From the NCBI GenBank assembly GCA_949152475.1, contig OX424567.1, positions 18,501,402 to 18,565,401 of the forward strand: DNA of 64,000 nucleotides, read 5' to 3'. The notes below the pieces were generated by a model. That model was not told the origin of the DNA. It did not search any database and was given only the letters and a program-made list of their open reading frames with translations. Positions 35,807 to 43,900 of the stretch are shown here, piece by piece; the first letter of the stretch is position 1; each line of letters opens with the position of its first letter. The position numbers and the translations under genes were made by a program. The DNA comes from Terebella lapidaria. Taxonomy: Eukaryota > Annelida > Polychaeta > Terebellida > Terebellidae.

Positions 35807-36768
35807 ACTGGGACGTAAATCAATAAATGATTCAGCGATATCCAATGAATACGGTTTGTGGCTTCGTTACGCCCCAGTAATTGTTCAACATTCACATGTA
35901 TATTCATGCTGTTGAAGCTAGACCATTATCTACACGAATGCAAAAAAAAAGATATTTGTTTCTGTCAAGAGGGTTTTTGACGACAGTTATAATGAATCAA
36001 ATTATGTTTTGTTCATTTTTTTGCCGACTGAAAAGATGAGATGTGCATAATGGGATAATTTGTTCTGAATTGGTTGGCATCTTCCAATGCCTGTAAAAAT
36101 GTATCCATGCAAGGTAATCTGGTGACACTATTAGTTCAAAATGCTGAATGTCCAAATGGACAACTGTACATTATACATGACATATTGTTCTCCATTTCTG
36201 AATTTGTTTATTGCATTTTCTCGCTCGATATGGCCCTGAGTGTACCCTGTTCAAAATTCTATAAAACACTTGACATAAATATTACGTTTATTAGCCAACA
36301 GATTCTTTTTGTGGTGATCACGGCCATTCATATAGCATCATGAGTCATTGTGTCGATCTAGGACATTATACGCGCCAGTTATGAATGTATGCGATGGATC
36401 AACAATGTATCATGGTCGGAACTGTGTTGTAACAGTAGGTGGTCATGTCAATCATAGCAGTGTAATGTTAGAAAACAACAGTTTGAGAGGAATAAGGTTT
36501 TGGGGTATTGGTTATCATGCGTTACATGGCGATATCTAGTTATTACTAAGGAAAAAATTATATTGATTATGGAGACAATCCATCAAGCTATCTTTTATCT
36601 ATTCTGTGCATGAATTGGTGCGTCGGAGAGCTAAATGGTGCTATTTTAGGATCCATCGCCCTAGACAGACATGTCTGAAGGGGTTATTGAATGAGCTTTT
36701 CCTCGTATTTTGTTTTCAACCATATCCCAGAAAAGGTGCATCGTACATGTGGAACCAGACATCATATC
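35807..36768. repeat. Duplicated block, copy III
   Basis: ATCTACACGAATGCAAAAAA (about 35927), GTGCATAATGGGATAATTTG, GCCAACA and CAAGCTATCTTT-type segments match 26650-27420 in the same order. The end (ACATGTCTGA, GGAACCAGACATCAT) matches 29290-29375. At about 36768 a LINE fragment interrupts it. Confidence 0.65.
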
Positions 36769-37431
36769 CCAACAGATGATATCGGCAAAAAGGCTGAATG
36801 TAAAATAAACGCCCTAGCACGCGTCTCTTCAACATTGAATGTTGACAGCAAAATTTTTGTTTTACAATGGTTTTATCCTGTCTCAATTCTCCTACTGTTC
36901 AGTAATATGGGGATTTTGTAACGTCCAAGATATTAGGAGAATAGAAAAAACTAAAGTATAGAGCCTTGAAATATATATCAAGAAGATTCATTGTTAACTA
37001 TAAGGAGTTACTAAGTGAGTTCAAATTACCATTGCTGTATGAACGTCGTGTACAATGTATCCTGGTTGAAGTTTGTAAGGTACTGAACAAAGTTGGTCTC
37101 CAATATTTGCATGGTCTGATATCAGTTAAACATATTAATATAGAGTCTGCAGAAATAAGTAAATGTCAATCAAACAGGTATGGCCAAAATAGCTTCAAGC
37201 AAGAAGGTGCTAAATTATGGAACTCCATGCCAAAATTCAAACCTGCTGCAAATGTAAAAGAATGCAAGACCAAACTACAAAGTTGGAAAAGACCCACCTG
37301 TACTTGTAATGTATGTACACTATGTTGTCTGTACAATATGTGATCGCATTTTGTTACTGGTATCATTCTTTCTAGATTTCGTATACACTGATGTCATCAT
37401 GTCCTTGTATTATACTCATTTCTTATACTTT
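36769..37431 (+). mobile_element. 5'-truncated LINE remnant, part 1 (split by LTR element A)
   Basis: It starts inside the reverse transcriptase C-terminal region (IGKKAECKINALARVSSTLN). After a frame break it continues with YKELLSEFKLPLLYERR, VCKVLNKVGLQYLHGL and FKQEGAKLWNSMP, motifs found near the end of CR1/jockey-type polyproteins. The coding part ends at 37341-37343. Its 3' UTR is cut at 37431 by LTR element A and resumes at 48398. Severe 5' truncation is the normal result of target-primed reverse transcription. Confidence 0.8.
37428..37431. other. Target-site duplication of element A, left copy (CTTT)
   Basis: CTTT directly before the LTR start matches CTTT at 48398-48401 directly after the other LTR. 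Confidence 0.75.
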
Positions 37432-37514
37432 TGTAACAAAACCATGCAACTGCCGCGCTGAAACGTTCGTTAGGAACGGTCACGTGATCTACAAAGTCCA
37501 CTTGCGAAGACACC

Positions 37515-37737
37515 GTTCGCGGAAGAACCGTTCGCGGAAGCACGATTGCGGAAGCATCATCAGCGGAAGCATCGTTCGCGGAAGAACCGTTCGCGGAAGC
37601 ACGATTGCGGAAGCATCGTCAGCGGAAGCATCAGTCGCGGAAGCACCGTTCGCGGAAGAGGAGCCTTCGCGGAAGAACCGTTCGCGGACGCAGTCTTCAC
37701 CACGTGGAGAAGAGTGCGGAAGATACGTTCGCGGACG
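37515..37737 (+). promoter_or_regulatory. U3 array of GTTCGCGGAAG motifs (element A 5' LTR)
   Basis: About fourteen copies or variants (GTTCGCGGAAG, ATTGCGGAAG, TCAGCGGAAG, GTTCGCGGACG), mostly 14-15 bp apart, lie immediately upstream of the TATA box. This is the position of transcription-factor sites in an LTR. The core TTCGCGGAA has inverted half sites TTC and GAA around GCG and two CpGs. Confidence 0.8.
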
Positions 37738-37762
37738 AAGATGCGCGCGCAGCCACCCTGGC

Positions 37763-37770
37763 TATATAAG
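37763..37770 (+). promoter_or_regulatory. LTR TATA box (element A 5' LTR)
   Basis: TATATAAG just after the U3 array; transcription would start near 37793. The same site lies at 47834 in the 3' LTR, and at 50281 and 60330 in element B. Confidence 0.8.
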
Positions 37771-38329
37771 GGAGAGCGGACGGCCGCTCTGAGAGCACTG
37801 CAACAGCGACATCGACCGTGGGGAGATCGTCACCGCCACAGCCAAGGGACTCGACGAACTCCGTGCGGACGACTCCTTCTTCAGGGCCTTAGAGTCAACC
37901 GGGATTAGACCGACTACCTGGAGAAACCATTCGACTAAACGGGACGGGAAACTTCAACGGGAAGGGACAGAGAGACGCCGCCGGCTAAGAACTCTTTTTA
38001 GTTGTGCCCTCGTGCACTATTTATTTTTGAAATGTGATCATACAGTGCTCCATGTCTGAACTTCATATTTGTACGTCACGTGGGTGACCAGCCATACAAT
38101 TGTAAGTTGATTTGATGTATATAAATCTTCAATTTATTTACATCTGAGTTGCTTCTTGCCTAAGTGAAGCCGGTGAGCTACGGAGTGATGATACACCAGC
38201 GTTGGGGGACACCAATTTAGTGACGGCTCTCGAATCACAACGAGCGGGAGTTACATAAAGTCTATACGATCAGAGAAACCAGGTTTTTTGGGCCACACCG
38301 AAAACAAGTCATTACCAAACGTCACAACT

Positions 38330-38343
38330 TGGTGCACGTGACC
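38330..38343 (+). promoter_or_regulatory. Primer-binding site of element A (tRNA-His type, interrupted)
   Basis: TGGTGCACGTGACC lies three bases after the LTR. Compared with element B (TGGTGCCGTGACC) it has an extra A at 38336. The B version pairs over 12 bases with the 3' end of animal tRNA-His (…GTCACGGCACCA, from family knowledge). The insertion limits continuous pairing to the first six bases. Confidence 0.75.
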
Positions 38344-38390
38344 AGGATCCCCGAGGGTCTACTGCCAGGGAACGAACCTCAGCATCACTC

Positions 38391-40949
38391 ATGTCCGGCG
38401 AAAACGACGAAACTGCCCCAGGGAAGACAGGAGGTGAAGAGGAAGACTCTTCGCGGACGGCCTCACTTGCGGACGAGGAAGACAGCGGTTCGCGGAAGCC
38501 GACCTTTGCGGAAGAGGGAGACGACCGTTCGCGGAAGACGTTCGCGGAAGACGACCGTTCGCGGAAGACGTTCGCGGACGACAACCGTTCGCGGAAGACG
38601 ACCTTGGCGGAAGAGGCCGACGACCGTTCGCGGAAGACAACGTTCGCGGAAGACGACCGTTCGCGGAAGAGCAGCTTCACAGCCAGGGGTAGACGGGACG
38701 TTTCGACGAGTGAGGAGCAATCAGGGAGGTCGAGACCTTCCATGGGCCAGTCGACTAGTCAACAGAGACCCCGGAGCCAGACACCCGACAACCGTTTTCT
38801 TTTCAGACACGACTCTGGGTGGCAGCACGATCGAGACAGGGAGAGGTCAACCTACCTTGAGAGCGTTAGGAGGGGCCCCGAGTTCCGACGAGTGCTGGGA
38901 CCGGAGTACGTCAATCTGGACGGGGAGGACGGCGAAATCTGGGCGAGGAGGGATCGGCTACAGCTACCGGAGCAGAGTCCAAGTGTGGCACCTCCAGAGA
39001 ATGCAGCATTGAGACGGCTTTGGGACCAGTCCCAGCAGCAGTCTGGTGCAACAGAGCAGCAGTCTGGTGCAACAGGGCAGCGGTCGGGTGTGACGAGTCG
39101 ACAAACGGGAGTGACTGGAGGACGGGTTACTTGGGCTCCGACCCAAGAGAGCAGCTCGAGAGGGAGAGGACTTTTCGCGGAAGAGAACATTCGCGGACGA
39201 GAGGCATTCTTCGGCGACAGGGACGCTTGCAGCCGGGGATCCTTCGTGGATGAACGGGCTCGTGGGCGAGGGGGAGTCTTTGGTGACGAGGACGCTTGTG
39301 ACCGGGGAGGGCCCTTCGCGGACGACCACGTTCGCGGACGAGGACGACTCGCGGAAGAGAGTGTTCGCGGAAGAGAGGAGTCTTCACCCAGACGGCGGCT
39401 CGACGAAAGGAGTGATCCAGGCGACCAATCTTCCTTTCCAGTTTTTCAGAATAGACGGGGAAGACCATTCGCGGATGAGCCGGTTCGCGGAAGACTCGCG
39501 GAAGATGGCGTTCGCGGACGTGCATCTTTTGTGGAGGGACGTCTCCGAGACATCTTGGCGGACGAGCCCGTTCGCGGAAGACTCGCGGAAGACGGCGTTC
39601 GCGGAAGAGGCCTGTTCGCGGAAGAACTTCTTCGGGAGCTGTTGGCGGAAGAGTCCGTTCGCGGAAGGTTCGCGGAAGACAGTGTTCGCGGAGGGTTCGC
39701 GGAAGACAGCGTTCGCGGAAGAGGGAGGTCTTCACCCAGTCGACAACCGAGACAGCCAGCCTCCTGGAGAAATCCAGCTTCTATTTCAGTCACCCAGGGA
39801 GGCCGGAGACAGCACCCTTTCTCATCATCGGGCGATGAGGGGCCTTCATCTGATGGAGGGACCGACAGCAGCCATGGTTACCCAGGACGGGGGAGGAGAC
39901 CACCGAGGCGGGGACCGCCGCTGCACCGACGAAGCCCTAGGCCGAGACGGAGGCAGGAGGACTCGTCGTCCGAGGACAGCACAGCCTGGAATCAGAACGG
40001 CAGAAGGAACCGGAAGATGCTGACCCCTGACAAGTTCGATGGGACTTCCATAGAGTGGCCGGTGTACCGGGCCCACTTTGACGTCATCGCAGAGGTCAAC
40101 GGATGGAGCAAGCGGGAACAGGGCGTCTACTTAGCCGGGAGCTTGACAGGAGAGGCGCGACGAATGCTGACCAGCCTGAGTCCTGCAGACCGGAGGGACA
40201 TCGACGTTCTGACCGACAAGCTGACCCTACGATTCGACCCTGACTGTCAGGAGGAGTCCTACAAGGCGACCTTGGGACAAAGAACCCGCAGGAAGGCAGA
40301 GACACCCCAGCAGTACGGCTATGAGTTGCAGCGACTGGCCGGCCGTGGTTATCCGGATCTGAACTCCGCAGCTCAGGAGGCTATCGCCTTAGACCACTTC
40401 TGGAAGGGCCATCCAGATGGGGACATGAAGGTGATGGCGCTCATGAGGAAGATGAAGACCATGGAGGAGGCCATAGCGTTCGTGACCCAGTACGAATGTG
40501 TCAAACCCAAGCCTGGGAAGCCGGTAATGTCCATAGAGTCGGAGGACTCCGAGCCAGCTCTAGGACGGGTCCTACAGCTGTTGAAGAACCAGCAGGGAGG
40601 CGAGATTACCACCAGTGGGCAGCAGAGCAACCAGCCGAACGTAGCGGGTCTACCCAGACTTCCCTACTTCAAGGGGCTCTTTGAGAGCCAAGACAGGAAG
40701 CTGGATCGACTAATCGAGCTGTGTGAGCAGGTGCTATCCATCAAGCCGAGGGCCGCCACTGCTGAGAACAAGGGACCAAGCGCTAGGCCGGGACCAGATG
40801 ACTGTTGGTACTGTGGGAAGCCGGGTCATCGGAAGTACCAGTGTCCAGATCGGCCGCCACCTCGGACCAAGGAGGAGCGCTTGAGTCGACTAATCGAGGA
40901 GATTGGTGAGCGGAACAGTTTGACAGACGAGGTGTCGGAAAACCAGTAG
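38391..40949 (+). CDS. gag: Gag polyprotein of element A
   Basis: 852 residues from MSGENDET. The first ~540 residues are low-complexity and charged. They include two blocks (about 20-95 and 260-445) made from the same GTTCGCGGAAG motif that fills the promoters, read as SRK, FAE or VRG according to frame. Near residues 213-240 are four QQSGAT-type heptads. The Ty3-type capsid region starts near residue 543 (TPDKFDGTSIEWPVYRAHFD) and runs through YLAGSLTGEARRML and QRTRRKAETPQQYGYELQRL to about 700. One CCHC zinc knuckle (CWYCGKPGHRKYQC, residues 805-818) would bind RNA. It assembles particles around the RNA. This start is used because it is the first Met in frame here and is conserved in B. 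Confidence 0.93.
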   Translation: MSGENDETAPGKTGGEEEDSSRTASLADEEDSGSRKPTFAEEGDDRSRKTFAEDDRSRKTFADDNRSRKTTLAEEADDRSRKTTFAEDDRSRKSSFTARGRRDVSTSEEQSGRSRPSMGQSTSQQRPRSQTPDNRFLFRHDSGWQHDRDRERSTYLESVRRGPEFRRVLGPEYVNLDGEDGEIWARRDRLQLPEQSPSVAPPENAALRRLWDQSQQQSGATEQQSGATGQRSGVTSRQTGVTGGRVTWAPTQESSSRGRGLFAEENIRGREAFFGDRDACSRGSFVDERARGRGGVFGDEDACDRGGPFADDHVRGRGRLAEESVRGREESSPRRRLDERSDPGDQSSFPVFQNRRGRPFADEPVRGRLAEDGVRGRASFVEGRLRDILADEPVRGRLAEDGVRGRGLFAEELLRELLAEESVRGRFAEDSVRGGFAEDSVRGRGRSSPSRQPRQPASWRNPASISVTQGGRRQHPFSSSGDEGPSSDGGTDSSHGYPGRGRRPPRRGPPLHRRSPRPRRRQEDSSSEDSTAWNQNGRRNRKMLTPDKFDGTSIEWPVYRAHFDVIAEVNGWSKREQGVYLAGSLTGEARRMLTSLSPADRRDIDVLTDKLTLRFDPDCQEESYKATLGQRTRRKAETPQQYGYELQRLAGRGYPDLNSAAQEAIALDHFWKGHPDGDMKVMALMRKMKTMEEAIAFVTQYECVKPKPGKPVMSIESEDSEPALGRVLQLLKNQQGGEITTSGQQSNQPNVAGLPRLPYFKGLFESQDRKLDRLIELCEQVLSIKPRAATAENKGPSARPGPDDCWYCGKPGHRKYQCPDRPPPRTKEERLSRLIEEIGERNSLTDEVSENQ
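38447..38670 (+). repeat. GTTCGCGGAAG cluster 1 inside gag (element A)
   Basis: About a dozen copies or variants. Successive copies alternate between frames, encoding SRK and FAE/FAD in turn, so the DNA motif is preserved while the amino acids change. Confidence 0.85.
39171..39722 (+). repeat. GTTCGCGGAAG cluster 2 inside gag (element A)
   Basis: Roughly twenty copies or variants, mostly in a third frame (VRG, LAE) with spacing that is not uniform. It lies directly after the heptad repeats. Confidence 0.85.
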
Positions 40950-40972
40950 GGCTCATACCAGCCCCCAACCGT

Positions 40973-43900
40973 ATGGGCCATTGGCAGGTGTGTGCACGGC
41001 TTCACAGGCGAGAAGCTCGACGAAGACGTGAAGAACACATTGCCAGGGGGGAATTTTTAGTTTCACAGATTTTTAATAGGTTTTTCCGGTGTGCATCCGA
41101 AGTAACTGGATGGGCGCAGGAGGAGCTCGAGGATCGAATTCTCGACTATTTGGAGGGCAAGCCTGTCAACACAGACGGGAGTGCCAATGTACAGCAAACC
41201 GATGGAGCCGTGGAGCGTCTAATGCCCCGCGGAGACGTCAAGGAAATGCAGACCGATGGAGCCGTGGAGCGTCTAATGACCCGCGGAGACGTCGACGAAA
41301 TGCAGACCGATGGAGCCGTGGAGCGTCTGGGGACCCACGGAGACATCAACGAGGTTTCTGCTAGCAGCAAGGAGAACCAACAGGTTACAACCTTGAGGCT
41401 GGAGGCTGCGAAACAGCAGGGACCCCCCTATGCAACTGAACCACAAGCGGCCGTGAAAGAGGAGACGGAGGGCCGGTGGAGCGGAATGACCAAGGGGCCA
41501 GCGCAGCAGCTATTGCTGGTGGACGACTCATTACTTATCCGGAGCGGCGGTTCCGAGGGGAGTGATTCCCTTAAGACTGACAGAGAGGACCAGGGTGGTG
41601 CATCACTGTGGGTGGACGACTCAGTACTTATCCAGGGCGGCGTCCCTGAGGAGAGTGGCAGCTCTCTTAAGATTGACAGAAATGGCCAGGTGGTGTCGCT
41701 GTCAGCCGGTGCCCGAGGCACATTGGCGTGGTATGCGGCGTGCCACGTTATGGGGAAGGCGACTCGTATGTTGGTGGACACGGGTGCCTCTTCCACCGTT
41801 CTGGACGAGTGTCTCTTCGACCAAATGGATGACGAACATAAAGCAATGATAAGGCAGACGAGAATAAGGTTACGGGCAGCAACCGGAGACTACTTACAGG
41901 TTCAAGGAGAGATGACAGTTCAACTTCTACTGGGCACACGACTCGTGTCGGCAGATGTACTGGTAGCCAAACTAGGGATCCCGGGAGTGTTGGGGCTTGA
42001 TGTACTTCAACAGATTGGGGGACAGCTGGATCTGCGTAAGGGCGAGTGGCAGGTGGGCGACACTACCGTAGTGATGAGCTCGGGCCACGAGGGCGCCGTC
42101 TACACACTGGTGACGGAGGAGACGGTCGTCTTGCCACCCTTTTCAGAGATGATGGTGGACCTCAAGCTGACAGGAAGTGAGGGAGGAGTTCCGAAGGCCG
42201 GCCTCGTGCAGTCCGCAAGAGAGCCGTTGGAGGACGACCCCCTCGTAGTGGGACGAGCCCTGGTACGACCCCGAGGACGCCTGGTACCGGTGGTACTTCT
42301 GAACGCCGGCGCTGGAGCTTGCACTGTGCTGATGGGGACCATCCTAGCCGAGCTTCACGGAATAGAGGCCGTGATCGACCTGGGATTTCGTCCCGATGGA
42401 GGGAAAACAACCCAGAATGAACCTAAAAGGGAACAGTGGTACCGGGAGGAGAGCGGGAGGGAGCATGAGCCCCTTACACCAAACTCCACCAAGTGGCGGA
42501 ACCGGACGCCTGAGCAGCCCGAAACCAGAGTGCACGCCATGCACGCAGAATCGTCGACGAAGACACCAGAGTGCCCGGAGCATTTAGAACCGCTCCTGGA
42601 GGGAATGCATCCGAACTTGACGGAAAAGGAGGTGGAGGTCGTCAGCGATCTCCTTCGACGCCACCAGCAGGTCTTTATGGGACCAGATGGGAGGTTGGGC
42701 CGGACGTCCCTGGCGAAACACGTCATCGACACGGGAGATCACCCCCCGATCAAGCAGCCTCTGAGGAGAGCCCCGTACTACCAACAAGAGCTGATCGAGG
42801 ACGAGGTCGACAAGATGTTGAAAGCTGACGTTGTGGAGCCAAGTGACAGTCCATGGTCGTCTCCCATCGTGCTAGTGAAAAAGAAGGATGGTGCACTGAG
42901 ATTTTGCGTCGACTACCGCCGTCTAAATGATGTCACCCGGAAGGATGCGTACCCCCTGCCTCGAGTCGACGAGAGTTTTGATACCTTGTCAGGAGGACGA
43001 TATTTTTCGACGCTAGACTTGGCTAGTGGTTACTGGCAGGTCGAGATGGACGACAGGGACAAGGAGAAGACGGCGTTCACTACCCGTAGTGGACTCTATC
43101 AATTTAAAGTGATGCCGTTTGGATTGGCGACGGCCCCGGCTACTTTTGAACGTCTAATGGAGCTGGCACTGAGGGGACTCCAATGGAAGCGTTGTCTAAT
43201 TTATTTGGACGATGTCGTCTGTCTTGGAAAGACTTTCCAAGAAGCCGTGGACAACCTCGAGGACGTGTTCCGGAGACTGCAGGCTGCCGGGCTGAAGCTG
43301 AAACCCGCCAAGTGTGAGCTGTTTCGACAACAGGTCAACTTCCTGGGCCATGTCGTGTCCGACCGAGGCATCCAGTGCGACCCTGCCAAGGTCGAAGCTG
43401 TAACAAAAATGGTTCCTCCGACCACCTTGACAGAACTAAGGAGCTTCCTTGGGTTCGTGGGGTACTACCGCAGATTCATCCCTGACTTTGCCACCCGAGC
43501 GGGACCCCTCAACCACCTGTTAAAGAAGGAAGTCAACTACCATTGGAGCGAGGCTCATCAGCAGGCGTTCGAGGCGCTGCGTCAACCCCTGACCGAGCAC
43601 CCCCTGCTGGTGTACCCTGACATGGACCAAGAATTTATTTTAGATACTGATGCTAGCGGCTACGGAGTGGGAGGCGTCTTATCCCAAGTGCAGGACGGAC
43701 GAGAGCGGGTGATCGCCTATGCTTCCAGAACCCTGAGGGACACCCAGCGGAATTACTGCACCACCAAGCGGGAGCTCCTGGCCGTCGTCAGTATGATACA
43801 CCATTTCAGACATTTCTTGTGGGGGAGAGCGTTCTTACTACGAACCGACCACGCCTCTCTCAAGTGGCTACTGAACTTTCGGGATGCGGAAGGAATGATC

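Larger units (their letters stand above)
37432..38326 (+). repeat. 5' LTR of element A
   Basis: It begins TGTAACAAAACC and ends AACGTCACA. U3 carries the GTTCGCGGAAG array followed by the TATA box. No canonical AATAAA was found in the LTR; the A/T-rich TGTATATAAATC near 38117 might serve for 3' processing. Base 38175 is G, shared with the other LTR of A, while both LTRs of B have A. Confidence 0.95.

Noticed and set aside
36691..36921. 76-codon frame as a separate small gene
   Set aside because: Its second half is the start of the truncated LINE reverse transcriptase C-terminus; its first half is duplicated-block sequence.
39127..39735. Long minus-strand open frame opposite gag (and its twin at 51623-52231), with other antisense frames over the motif clusters
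   Set aside because: They are shadows of the GTTCGCGGAAG repeat, which lacks stop codons in several frames on both strands; no domain is present.
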